Source: Rhodobacterales bacterium HKCCE2091 (lineage in GTDB: Bacteria; Pseudomonadota; Alphaproteobacteria; Rhodobacterales; Rhodobacteraceae). From it: a DNA stretch of 64,000 nt. The DNA is taken from contig WVSL01000002.1 of assembly GCA_015689685.1 (NCBI GenBank), forward strand, positions 186,001 through 250,000, read 5' to 3'. The position numbers and the translations under genes are program-made. The notes under the pieces were generated by a model that was not told the DNA's origin, did not search any database, and saw only the letters and a program-made list of their open reading frames with translations. Below, one piece after another: positions 32,775 through 41,003 of this stretch (position 1 is its first letter; each line of letters opens with the position of its first letter).

Positions 32775-33971
32775 TCAGTCGCCGCCGCGCAAGGTGATCG
32801 CGGTTCCGTCCTCGAGGCTGTTTGACGGATGCAGCACGACGCGGTCCCCCGGCTCCAGCCCGCCGAGCACTTCGGCCGAGTCGTCGCCGATCTGGCCGAG
32901 CTCGATCCGGCGCAGGCGGGCGATTCCGTCCTCCTCGACGAAGGTCGCCCAGGACCCGCCCTCGCGGAAGGCGGCGGCGAGCGGCAGGATGATGACGTCT
33001 TCCCCCTGCCACAGGATGATGTCGAGCCGGACACCGTAGGACTGGCCGAGGCCGCGATAGGTCTCGGGCGGGCTCGACAGGTCGAACACGGCGTCGACGC
33101 GCTGCTCCTCGATCCCGAGGGCGGAGACGTCGGTGCGGGCCACGGGATCGACCCGCCGCAGCGTTGCACCGAGCGCGGTGTCCCCGCCCCATCGTTCGAC
33201 GCGGGCCTCGGCGGCCTCGGGCAGCCGCACGGCGTTCGACGACAGGAGGTCCGCGACGATTTCGAGGTCGGCGGGATCCCCGATGGACAGGAGCCGTGTG
33301 CCCGCCTGCACCGTGCGCTCGCTGAGCGCGTCGATGGCGAGGACCACGCCCGTGACCGGCGCGCGCACTTCGATCGCGGCGCCGTTCTCCTCCTCCGGCA
33401 CGGCGAGCGCCGCCTCGGCCCGGTCGCGGGCGCCGAGTGAGATCTCGCGGCGCGACACGGCGGCGTCCAGCGCGGCGACGGCGGCCACGAGCCGGAGAGC
33501 CTCGGATTCCAGCGCCGTGTCCGAGACGAGGCCGCGCTCCACCAGTGCCGCGGTCCGGTCGTGCTGGAGCCGCGTGAAACGCTCCACCTCCTGGGCGGCG
33601 TGAAGCTCGGACGTGGCGAGCCGGACCGCGGCCTCCGCCTCCGCCAGCGCGGCCTCGGCCTGGGCGCGGCTGCGGGCGTCGAGGATCGGGACCGCACCGG
33701 GTTCGACCACGGCCACCACGGTCTCGTCGGCGGTGACATGATCGCCGACCCGCACCAGCGCCCGCTGCGCCAGGCCGGCAACGGGCGACGACACCTCGTA
33801 GACCTCGCGGACGCGGGTGACGCCATCGGCGTGGATCGTCACCTCCATCGGGCCGCGGGCGACGGTGTGAAGATCGACCGGCTCGGGCTCGGTCCGGAAG
33901 GTGACGACGACGAGCGCCGCGGCGATGGCCAGCGCGACAAGGGCGATCAGGACGCTTCGAACGGATGTCAT
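32775..33971 (-). CDS. Membrane-fusion protein of ABC exporter (HlyD/MacA-like)
   Basis: 398-residue periplasmic adaptor. One N-terminal membrane anchor (residues 7-26) is followed by a biotinyl-lipoyl half (VRVGDHVTADETVVAVVEPG), an alpha-hairpin coiled coil rich in Ala/Glu (~100-185), the second lipoyl half (EVRAPVTGVVLAID) and beta-barrel and membrane-proximal domains (LEPGDRVVLHPS). It follows the FtsX-type permease gene by 4 nt and completes a three-gene exporter operon. Confidence 0.87.
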   Translation of the reverse strand: MTSVRSVLIALVALAIAAALVVVTFRTEPEPVDLHTVARGPMEVTIHADGVTRVREVYEVSSPVAGLAQRALVRVGDHVTADETVVAVVEPGAVPILDARSRAQAEAALAEAEAAVRLATSELHAAQEVERFTRLQHDRTAALVERGLVSDTALESEALRLVAAVAALDAAVSRREISLGARDRAEAALAVPEEENGAAIEVRAPVTGVVLAIDALSERTVQAGTRLLSIGDPADLEIVADLLSSNAVRLPEAAEARVERWGGDTALGATLRRVDPVARTDVSALGIEEQRVDAVFDLSSPPETYRGLGQSYGVRLDIILWQGEDVIILPLAAAFREGGSWATFVEEDGIARLRRIELGQIGDDSAEVLGGLEPGDRVVLHPSNSLEDGTAITLRGGD

Positions 33972-33975
33972 CGGT

Positions 33976-36345
33976 TCACTCCCGGGTCTTCATGACGGCG
34001 ACGAGGTCCAGCCGGTCGGCCCGGCGGCGGACCATCAGCACGGCACCGAGCGCCGCGCCGAGGCTGACGAGGCTCGCGCCGGCATAGGTCGAGGGTTGCA
34101 GGACGAGCGGCAGGACGTAGAGATCGGAGGAGAAGCTGGAGGTCATCAGCGCGGCGACCCCGTGCCCGATCCACCAGCCAAGCGGCTGCGCGAGGATGGC
34201 GAGCAGCATCGCCTCGCCGACGAGGATCCAGGACACTTCCCACCGGTGGAACCCGAGGATGCGGAGCGAGGCCAGCTCCCGCGCCCGTTCCGACAGCTGG
34301 ATCCGGGCGCTGTTGTAGGCGACACCGATGGCGATGGCGGCGCCGAGGCCGATGTAGATCAGCGACATGACCGTGATGTTCGCGGCCAGCGTGTCCTCGA
34401 ACGCGCGGCGGTTGTCGGACAAGAGGATCGCGCCGCCAAGCGCGGGGCTCTCCTTGACCGCGGCGTGGAAGTCGTCGGCGCGGGCGGGGTCGAGCGTCAC
34501 GTTGACCGAAGACACGAGCGGGTCGCGGTCGAGAAGCCGATCGATCGTCTCGCTGGAGGCGTAGCCGAACGGGCCGAGGTATTGCGGCACCGCCCCGGCG
34601 ACGACCAGTTCGACCGGGCGGTCGAGCCGGCCGGTCAGTTCCACCTCCACCCGGTCGCCCACGGCGAGGCCGAGGCGCGACAGCAGGCTGTCGGTCAGGA
34701 GGATGCCGTGGTCGGGCGGCTCCACCGCGCCGCCACGGCCCGGGATCCGGGTCAGGTCGTTGCCCGGCACGATCCCCTGGATCGTCGCGTTCTCGGTCCG
34801 GTGGCCGTTGCGGAACGTTGCCTCCAGCCACTGGTGCCCCTCGGCCTGCATCACGCCCGGCAGCCCCCGCGCGTCCACGACCGCCTGCGCCGGGGCATCC
34901 GATGGGAAGGTCAGGATCACGTCCTGGCGGTTGGTGACGTCGAAGGCGACCTCGATGAGCCGGTCGAGCGAGTCGGGAAAGAAGTTCGACGCGACCAGCA
35001 CCGATGTCCCGAGCGCGTAGCCGAGCAGCGACGTGCCCGCCCGCACCGGCCAGCGGGTGATGGACCGGAAGATCATCATGTCCGTCTGCGGCAGGCGCAG
35101 GCGCGTCATCAGCCGGTCGAAGCCGCCCTGCCGGAAGGTCGGCGGCGGCGCCGGGCCCATCGCGGCCGCGGGCGACAGCCGCGCTGCCGACAGGGCCGAG
35201 CGCACCGCCCCCACCGCCGACGCGGCGAAGGCGGCAAGCGCCGAAAGCGCATAGGTGTTCCACGAGATGCCGAAGATGAGTTCGGGGAAATCGTAGAACC
35301 GGGCGTATAGCTCCGCCATGCGGCGGGACAGGTACCCGCCGAGCCCCCACCCGATCCCGACGCCGATCAGCGCCACCAGCCCCGCCAGCAGCAGGTAATG
35401 CACCATCACCGAGCGGTCGGAATAGCCGAGCGCCTTCAGAAGCCCGATCTCGGCCCGTTCCAGCGCCACGATCCGGCCGATCACCATGTTCACGAGGAAG
35501 GCGGAGATCAGCAGGAAGACCGGCGGCAGCACCCAGGCCATGACCCGAAGCTGCTCGATCTCGGCGTCGAGGAAGGCGTGGCTGATCTGGTCGCTCCGGT
35601 CGTGGGCGCCGGTGCCGCCGTAGGGATCGAGCAGGGCGTCGATCGCGTCGATGGCCGCCTCCGGCGTGGCGCCGCGTTCCAGCGAGAAGACCACGTCGTT
35701 GAAGGCGCCGGTCATCCCGAAGGCGGCCGCGGCGGCGTCGCGGGGCATCCAGATGATTCCGTGGCTCGTCGGGTCGGGCATCATCGCGCCCGCGCCGATA
35801 GTGTAGATGAATTCCGGGCTCAGCGCCGCGCCGGTGACGGTCAGCTCCAGCCGCGTGCCGCCCACGTTGGCGGTGAAGCGGTCGCCGGAATGGTAGCCGT
35901 GGGCGCGGGCGAAGGGCGCGTTCACCACCACCTCCCCCGGCGCGCCAGGGCGCGGCCAGCGGCCCTCGACGAGGAAGGGGGTGTTGAGCCGCGCGCTGCC
36001 CGCCTCGGGGATCGAGACGATCTGCGCGGTGGCGGGCCGGATGCGCCCGGGCAGGTCGAGGATGACGAAGTTCGAGATCCGGGTCTCCACGTCGCGCACG
36101 CCCGGCACGAGCCGCAGTTCGGGCGTCAGCGTGTCCGGCGCGCGGGTGGCGCGGGCGAAGAGATCGGCGAAGGTGTTGCGCTCGTAATAGGCGGCGCGCG
36201 ACCGGTCGAGCGCGCCGGACATGCCGACGGAGATCAGCAGCACCGCGACCCCGCAGGCCAGCACCACCGCGATCGCCAGCGCCTGCGCCCAGAGCCGGCG
36301 GAGGTCGCGCAGGAGCTTGAGGTCGAGCGTGCGGGCGTGGATCAC
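33976..36345 (-). CDS. ABC exporter permease with two FtsX-type domains
   Basis: 789-residue permease of the MacB/LolC-like superfamily, GTG start overlapping the ATPase stop (GTGA). One N-terminal transmembrane helix (~20-42), a large periplasmic MacB-PCD-like domain, then FtsX-type blocks ([20 protein letters not shown]) of three to four helices, repeated in the C-terminal half ([21 protein letters not shown]). The double layout means one chain may act as the whole membrane part. Cargo could be a lipoprotein, peptide or other amphiphile. Confidence 0.85.
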   Translation of the reverse strand: MIHARTLDLKLLRDLRRLWAQALAIAVVLACGVAVLLISVGMSGALDRSRAAYYERNTFADLFARATRAPDTLTPELRLVPGVRDVETRISNFVILDLPGRIRPATAQIVSIPEAGSARLNTPFLVEGRWPRPGAPGEVVVNAPFARAHGYHSGDRFTANVGGTRLELTVTGAALSPEFIYTIGAGAMMPDPTSHGIIWMPRDAAAAAFGMTGAFNDVVFSLERGATPEAAIDAIDALLDPYGGTGAHDRSDQISHAFLDAEIEQLRVMAWVLPPVFLLISAFLVNMVIGRIVALERAEIGLLKALGYSDRSVMVHYLLLAGLVALIGVGIGWGLGGYLSRRMAELYARFYDFPELIFGISWNTYALSALAAFAASAVGAVRSALSAARLSPAAAMGPAPPPTFRQGGFDRLMTRLRLPQTDMMIFRSITRWPVRAGTSLLGYALGTSVLVASNFFPDSLDRLIEVAFDVTNRQDVILTFPSDAPAQAVVDARGLPGVMQAEGHQWLEATFRNGHRTENATIQGIVPGNDLTRIPGRGGAVEPPDHGILLTDSLLSRLGLAVGDRVEVELTGRLDRPVELVVAGAVPQYLGPFGYASSETIDRLLDRDPLVSSVNVTLDPARADDFHAAVKESPALGGAILLSDNRRAFEDTLAANITVMSLIYIGLGAAIAIGVAYNSARIQLSERARELASLRILGFHRWEVSWILVGEAMLLAILAQPLGWWIGHGVAALMTSSFSSDLYVLPLVLQPSTYAGASLVSLGAALGAVLMVRRRADRLDLVAVMKTRE

Positions 36346-37067
36346 CAGTCGATCTCCCCCGGTGCGAGCCGCTCGGCGTTCTCGGTCTCTCCGACGAGCT
36401 TCCCGTCGGCGAAATTCAGCACCCGGTGCGCCATCCGCCGGATCATCGCGTTGTGGGTGATGACGACGGTGGTGGTGCCGAATTCCCGGTTTACCCGGTC
36501 GAGCACATCCAGCACCTGCACCCCGGTCTTGCTGTCGAGCGCCCCCGTCGGTTCGTCGCAAAGAAGCACCCCGGGGCGCTTGGCGACGGCGCGGGCGATG
36601 GCCACGCGCTGCTGTTCGCCGCCCGACATCTCGGCCGGGAAGTGGTCGATCCGGTGCGACAGGCCGACGAGGTCGAGCGCCTCCTCGGCGGGCATCGGGT
36701 CGTCCGCGACATCGGTCACGAGCCGCACGTTCTCGCGCGCGGTCAGCGACGGGACGAGGTTGTAGAACTGGAACACGAAGCCGACATGGTCGCGCCGGTA
36801 GCGCGTCAGCGCGCGCTGGCCGAGCGCGGACAGGTCGGTGTCGCGGAACCAGACCCGGCCGGAGCTCGGCCTGTCGAGACCGCCGAGGATGTTCAGAAGC
36901 GTGGACTTGCCCGAGCCGGAGGGGCCGAGCAGCACCGACAGCTCCCCGGTGCGGAACCGGATGTCGACGTGATCGAGCGCCACCACCCGCGCCGCCTCGG
37001 TCTCGTAGACCTTGGTCAGCGCCTCGGTGCGGAAGGTCGGCAGCCCTGTGTCGCCAGTCGCGGTCAT
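36342..37067 (-). CDS. ABC exporter ATPase (LolD/MacB type)
   Basis: 241-residue ATPase: Walker [11 protein letters not shown]-loop [18 protein letters not shown], signature [19 protein letters not shown], Walker [17 protein letters not shown], switch VITHN. ATG 37067 is chosen; an upstream GTG at 37112 has no ribosome-site spacing and adds a non-family leader. An FNR-type box lies about 94 nt upstream. Confidence 0.9.
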   Translation of the reverse strand: MTATGDTGLPTFRTEALTKVYETEAARVVALDHVDIRFRTGELSVLLGPSGSGKSTLLNILGGLDRPSSGRVWFRDTDLSALGQRALTRYRRDHVGFVFQFYNLVPSLTARENVRLVTDVADDPMPAEEALDLVGLSHRIDHFPAEMSGGEQQRVAIARAVAKRPGVLLCDEPTGALDSKTGVQVLDVLDRVNREFGTTTVVITHNAMIRRMAHRVLNFADGKLVGETENAERLAPGEIDW

Positions 37068-37160
37068 TCCAGCATCCGTGCAGGCACACGGCCCCGCCGC
37101 GCGCGATCCCACCTCGTCCGTCGTCCCGCGGCACCAGACCGGGGATTCCCGCGCCGGTCG

Positions 37161-37174
37161 TTGATCCGGGTCAA
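37161..37174. promoter_or_regulatory. FNR/Dnr-type box
   Basis: TTGATCCGGGTCAA, nine of ten half-site bases of the TTGAT-N4-ATCAA consensus of CRP/FNR-family oxygen/nitric oxide regulators. It is upstream of the ABC exporter ATPase start. It is also just past the end of the cytochrome c gene, so it more likely serves the exporter. Confidence 0.65.
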
Positions 37175-37214
37175 GTTCGCGGATGTTCCCGGGGCACGAG
37201 CCCCGTCCGCGCGC

Positions 37215-37619
37215 CTAGTCCTGGATCGACCGCAGGTAGTCCGCCAGCGCGACGAGCCCCGCGGGCGTCGGCGTCGGCACCCCGTCGCCGCTGTCGTAGG
37301 GCACCATCGGACCGCCCTGCAGGGCAAGCCCGAATTCCGGCATTACCACCGGCCCGACCCCGGCGCGGGTATAGCCGTCGATGATCGACATGACCTCGAC
37401 CGTGGGAAAGACGCCGCCCCGGCGTGAAGCGATGGCGGTCAGGTCGGGGACCGGGCGGCCGACATCCGCGGCGGCGGGTCCGTCGCCCCGGCCGGCGGGG
37501 CCGTGGCAGGCGACGCAGTGCTCGGCGAAAAGGTTCCGCCCAACATCCGCCTCGGGCGTCGCGCAGGCGGACAGGGCAAGGCCGCAGCCGGCCATCGCGA
37601 TCATCGTCTTCCAGGTCAT
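37215..37619 (-). CDS. Small c-type cytochrome lipoprotein
   Basis: 134-residue protein. A lipobox LSAC (Cys19) suggests lipid anchoring. The heme motif Cys35-Val-Ala-Cys38-His39 is followed by GPAGRGDGPAA; a Met ligand is likely in VVMPEFGL. Single-heme class I type. It may pass electrons in the periplasm under low oxygen. It lies downstream of the CbpM/DnaJ genes in the same leftward group. Confidence 0.86.
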   Translation of the reverse strand: MTWKTMIAMAGCGLALSACATPEADVGRNLFAEHCVACHGPAGRGDGPAAADVGRPVPDLTAIASRRGGVFPTVEVMSIIDGYTRAGVGPVVMPEFGLALQGGPMVPYDSGDGVPTPTPAGLVALADYLRSIQD

Positions 37620-37654
37620 TCCCACCCCTCTCGTGCCGGTCGGCACCTTCCGTT

Positions 37655-37960
37655 TCAGTCCCGGTGCAGCCAGAAGCCGATCAGCTTCGGCCCCGGCCTT
37701 TCCCGCGCGGCGCGCGCCCTGGCGGCGGCGGCGTGGATCCGGCGGGCGACGGCCAGCCGGTCCATCGCGTCCTCGCGCCGGTCGTAGGCGCGGCGCACCG
37801 GCGATCCCGGCTCGCCGATCACGGCCTTGCCGGGACGCGCGCCCGCGGGGAACCACGCCCGCACCCTTTCCAATGTCCGCGAGAACTCCCGCTCGGCCTC
37901 GACGTAGTCGCGGTAGGCCGCGATCAGCAGCCTCCGCCGCGTGTCTCCGTGCCCTGTCAT
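37655..37960 (-). CDS. Hypothetical basic protein
   Basis: 101-residue protein I do not recognise. It is strongly helical and rich in Arg and Ala (for example RRAYDRREDAMDRLAVARRIHAA-type stretches), ends KLIGFWLHRD and has no membrane segment. A good ribosome site GGGGAGGAC lies before ATG 37960, and it is co-directional with the CbpM and cytochrome genes, which supports it as real. Confidence 0.6.
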   Translation of the reverse strand: MTGHGDTRRRLLIAAYRDYVEAEREFSRTLERVRAWFPAGARPGKAVIGEPGSPVRRAYDRREDAMDRLAVARRIHAAAARARAARERPGPKLIGFWLHRD

Positions 37961-37996
37961 GTCTCGTCCTCCCCGTCTCTCCCCTGCCCTTCGGCC

Positions 37997-38332
37997 TCAG
38001 TCTCCGTCGCGCAGGCTGCGGAACCGCGCCAGCACGGCGCGGCGCCTGTCCTCCGGTTCCGGCTCCAGCGCCTCGGCCATGCAGCGCAGGTCGCGGCGCG
38101 CGGCGTGCAGGCGGTCGATCAGACCGAGCACCACCGGCAGCGCGTCCGCAGGCAGCGCCATGTCCTTGCGCAGGTCGCAGATCAGCCGGATGCGGGCCTC
38201 GTCCACCTCGTCGAAGACCGGCCCCGCCTCGCCCTGCGCCGGGCGCACCCATCCCTCGCGCACCCAGGCGCGGAGGTCGCGGATGGTCAGCTGTTCGACC
38301 CGCTCGACCAGGATGCGTTCGTCGATGCTCAT
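37997..38332 (-). CDS. cbpM: Chaperone modulator CbpM
   Basis: 111-residue CbpM/MerR-like protein that in other bacteria binds the J-domain of CbpA and tunes it. LTIRDLRAWVREGWVRP is the helix-turn-helix-like recognition part, and a coiled helix (IRLICDLRKDMALPADALPVVLGLIDRL) follows. ATG 38332 overlaps the DnaJ-type stop (ATGA), as expected for a coupled partner. Confidence 0.85.
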   Translation of the reverse strand: MSIDERILVERVEQLTIRDLRAWVREGWVRPAQGEAGPVFDEVDEARIRLICDLRKDMALPADALPVVLGLIDRLHAARRDLRCMAEALEPEPEDRRRAVLARFRSLRDGD

Positions 38333-39270
38333 GTCTGCCTCCTCAGGTCCTTCCGCGGGTCGAAACCGGACCGGGACCGCCAGTCGCGGGCCAGTTCCTC
38401 CAGCCCGTCGTCGATCCGGTCGGGCAGAACGATCTTCAGCCGCACGTACTGATCGCCCGCCTTGCCGCCCGCCGGGGCCACGCCGCGACCCCTCAGCCGC
38501 AGCCTGTCGCCCGAGGACGCGCCCTTCGGAATGGTCATCGCGACCGGCCCGCCGATTGTCGGCACCTCGACCTTCGCGCCCAGCACCGCCTCGTCCACGG
38601 TGATCGGCAGCTCGATCTCCAGATCGTCGCCGTCGCGGCGGAACACCGGGTGCTCTGCGACGCCGATGGTGACGAGCGCATCGCCGGGCGCGCCCTTGCC
38701 GTATCCGGGCCCGCCCTTGCCGCGCAGCCGCAGGGTCTGGCCGTCGCGGACCCCGGCGGGCACCGAGATCTCGATGGCATTGCCGTCGGGCATCGTGACC
38801 TTGCGCCGGACACCCCGCACCGCGTCGAGGAAGGGTATGTCGAGCCGGTAGCGCAGGTCCGGGCCGCGGGCGCTGAAATCGCCGGAGTAGCCGCCGGCCC
38901 CGGCCTGGCGGCGGCCGAAGAGATCGGAGAAGAGATCGCCCAGATCGTCGGCGTCGAAGCCGTGCTGCCCCGCCCCGCCGGCATCGTAGCGCCGGCCGGC
39001 ATCCTGTTCGGCGTAGTGGCGGTAATACTGCCGTTCGGGCCGTTCCTGCCCGCTCGCGTCGATCTCGCCGGCGTCGTAGCGGCGGCGTTTCTCGGCATCG
39101 CCGAGAAGATCGTAGGCCGCCGCGACCGCCTGGAACTCCGCCTGCTTGCCCGCGTCGCCGGGGTGCAGGTCCGGGTGCAGCTTCTTGGCCAGCGCGCGGT
39201 AGGCCTTCTTGATCTCGGCCTGGGTCGCGGACTTGCCGACGCCGAGGGTCTTGTAGGGATCGTCGCTCAT
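38329..39270 (-). CDS. cbpA: DnaJ-class co-chaperone CbpA
   Basis: 313-residue J-domain protein. The J-domain occupies residues 1-70 with His32-Pro33-Asp34 (KLHPDLHPGD). A Gly-rich link and DLGDLFSDLFG follow, then two C-terminal substrate domains (from ~130), without the DnaJ zinc finger. ATG 39270 is chosen by family length. Pairs with CbpM. Confidence 0.88.
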   Translation of the reverse strand: MSDDPYKTLGVGKSATQAEIKKAYRALAKKLHPDLHPGDAGKQAEFQAVAAAYDLLGDAEKRRRYDAGEIDASGQERPERQYYRHYAEQDAGRRYDAGGAGQHGFDADDLGDLFSDLFGRRQAGAGGYSGDFSARGPDLRYRLDIPFLDAVRGVRRKVTMPDGNAIEISVPAGVRDGQTLRLRGKGGPGYGKGAPGDALVTIGVAEHPVFRRDGDDLEIELPITVDEAVLGAKVEVPTIGGPVAMTIPKGASSGDRLRLRGRGVAPAGGKAGDQYVRLKIVLPDRIDDGLEELARDWRSRSGFDPRKDLRRQT

Positions 39271-39280
39271 GCTCCCTCCG

Positions 39281-39715
39281 TCAGGCCTTCGCCGTGGCCC
39301 CGGCCCAGTCCGCGATCGCCGCCGCCGGCATCGCCCCGGCCTGCCGGCCAAGCTCGCGCCCGGCGCGGAACGTGACCAGGAGCGGGATGCCCCGGATTCC
39401 GAACGCGGCGCCCGCCGCCGGGAACGCCTCGGTGTCGAGTTTCGCGAACCTCGCCCGTCCCGTCATCATCGCCGCCGCCTTCGCGAATTCCGGCGCCATC
39501 ATACGACAGGGACCGCACCATGACGCCCAGAAATCGACGACCAGCGGCACCTCGTCGGTGCGGCGGGCCTTCTGGAGGATGTCGAACGAAATCTCGACAG
39601 GCTTTCCGTCCGCGAGGCCCGCGCCGCAGGTGCCGCATTTCGGGCCCGCGCCGAGCCGTTCGTCGGGCACCCGGTTGGTCTGACCGCAGTGCAGGCACAC
39701 GAGCTTCTTCGCCAT
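39281..39715 (-). CDS. trxC: Thioredoxin 2 (TrxC) with zinc-binding N-terminus
   Basis: 144-residue thioredoxin. The N-terminal CLHCGQTNRVP and CGTCG form the four-Cys zinc module of TrxC. The active site is FWASWCGPC. GIRGIPLLVTFRAG carries the cis-Pro. ATG 39715 fits the CLHCG start. It lies 10 nt upstream of cbpA in the same operon and is divergent from the protease gene. Confidence 0.91.
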   Translation of the reverse strand: MAKKLVCLHCGQTNRVPDERLGAGPKCGTCGAGLADGKPVEISFDILQKARRTDEVPLVVDFWASWCGPCRMMAPEFAKAAAMMTGRARFAKLDTEAFPAAGAAFGIRGIPLLVTFRAGRELGRQAGAMPAAAIADWAGATAKA

Positions 39716-39778
39716 CGACCATCCTCCTCCGGTTTCGCGTCCTTCGGGGCAGGATACAGCCACCGCCCCGCCCCGTAT

Positions 39779-39792
39779 CTGCGCTGGATCAA
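39779..39792. promoter_or_regulatory. FNR/Dnr-like half-matched box
   Basis: CTGCGCTGGATCAA, in the divergent spacer between trxC and the M50 protease. The right half ATCAA is perfect, the left half poor. Credible mainly because boxes of similar form occur at 37161 and 40939 in the same block. Confidence 0.38.
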
Positions 39793-39859
39793 GTTGCGGA
39801 GGCGCCGGACTGCAAGGTTCGGGCTTCCAAAATCACGCGCGGACACCGATCTTGATGCC

Positions 39860-40942
39860 ATGACTTGGTCGTTCCCCATAGGTCGCCTGTTCGGGTCGGA
39901 GCTCAGGGTCCACGCGACGTTCCTGCTGCTGCTCGCCTGGATCGCGACATCGGCATGGGTCGCCGGCGGGCCCGAGGCCGCGCTGGTCAACACCGGGCTC
40001 GTGGTCGCGATCTTCGCCTGCGTCGTGGCGCACGAGTTCGGCCACGCGCTGATGGCACGGCGTTTCGGGATCGTGACGCCCGACATCACGCTCCTGCCCA
40101 TCGGCGGCATGGCGCGGCTCGAACGGATGCCCGAGGATCCGGGCCAGGAGGTGCTGGTGGCGCTGGCCGGCCCGGCGGTGAACGTCGTGATCTGGCTCGT
40201 GCTGACGCTCGCGCTCGGCGCGACCACCCGGCTCGACGCGTTGGTGGCGCTCGACGATCCGGCGGCCGGGTTCCTCGGGCGCGTCGCCTCGATCAACCTC
40301 TTCCTCGCCGCCTTCAACCTCATCCCCGCCTTCCCGATGGATGGCGGGAGAGTCCTGCGCGCGCTCCTGTCGATCCGGCTCGGCCGGGTGCGGGCGACGC
40401 GCAGCGCGGCTACGGCGGGACAGGTCGTGTCGTTCCTGTTCGCCTTCGTCGGGCTGACCAGCGGCAACCTGATCCTCGTGCTGATCGCGATCTTCATCTT
40501 CATGGCGGCGGCCGCCGAGACCAGCGACGTGGCCCTGCGCGACCGCGCCCGCGGCGCCTTCGCCCGCGACGTGATGATCACCACCTTCGAGACTCTGGCG
40601 CCCGACGACACGCTCGACACCGCGGCCAACGCTGTGGTGCGGACGACGCAGGCGGAATTCCCGGTGAAGGATCCGCAAGGCCATGTCGCCGGCCTCCTGA
40701 CTCGGCAGGCGATCATCGCCGGGATCGAACGCGACGGCCGCATGACGCCGGTGGCCCGCGCGATGACCACCGGCATCCCCGAGGTCGGCCTGCGCGACCC
40801 GGTCGACGCGGTGCTCGGCCATCTCGGGGACGGCGCCGTGCCCGCGGTGGCCGTGGTCGACGGCAACGGGGCCTTCATCGGCTACGTGACGCGCGAGAAC
40901 ATCGGCGAGTGGATGGCACTGAGCGTTCCGGCCCGGGACTGA
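39860..40942 (+). CDS. Site-2 protease (M50) with CBS domains
   Basis: 360-residue intramembrane metalloprotease. About six hydrophobic segments; zinc site HEFGH in VVAHEFGHALMARRFG (~62-76), and the third ligand in AFNLIPAFPMDGGRVLRA. Two CBS domains follow (ARDVMITTFETLAPDD, ARAMTTGIPEVGLRDP). Such proteins cleave membrane regulators or act in nucleotide-sensing. No strong ribosome site is seen before ATG 39860, so start is less certain. Confidence 0.88.
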   Translation: MTWSFPIGRLFGSELRVHATFLLLLAWIATSAWVAGGPEAALVNTGLVVAIFACVVAHEFGHALMARRFGIVTPDITLLPIGGMARLERMPEDPGQEVLVALAGPAVNVVIWLVLTLALGATTRLDALVALDDPAAGFLGRVASINLFLAAFNLIPAFPMDGGRVLRALLSIRLGRVRATRSAATAGQVVSFLFAFVGLTSGNLILVLIAIFIFMAAAAETSDVALRDRARGAFARDVMITTFETLAPDDTLDTAANAVVRTTQAEFPVKDPQGHVAGLLTRQAIIAGIERDGRMTPVARAMTTGIPEVGLRDPVDAVLGHLGDGAVPAVAVVDGNGAFIGYVTRENIGEWMALSVPARD

Positions 40943-40952
40943 CATGGATCAA
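40939..40952. promoter_or_regulatory. FNR/Dnr-like box before PHA synthase
   Basis: CTGACATGGATCAA, overlapping the protease stop codon and 52 nt upstream of the PHA synthase ATG. Right half perfect, left half three of five. Confidence 0.42.
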
Positions 40953-41003
40953 GGCGGCCCGCGGGAAACCGCGGCAGGATGCGAGGCGACAGGAGGAGCC
41001 CCC

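Noticed and set aside
37067-37112. GTG at 37112 as start of the exporter ATPase
   Set aside because: The leader is not family-like and the ribosome site has no spacing; ATG 37067 fits better.
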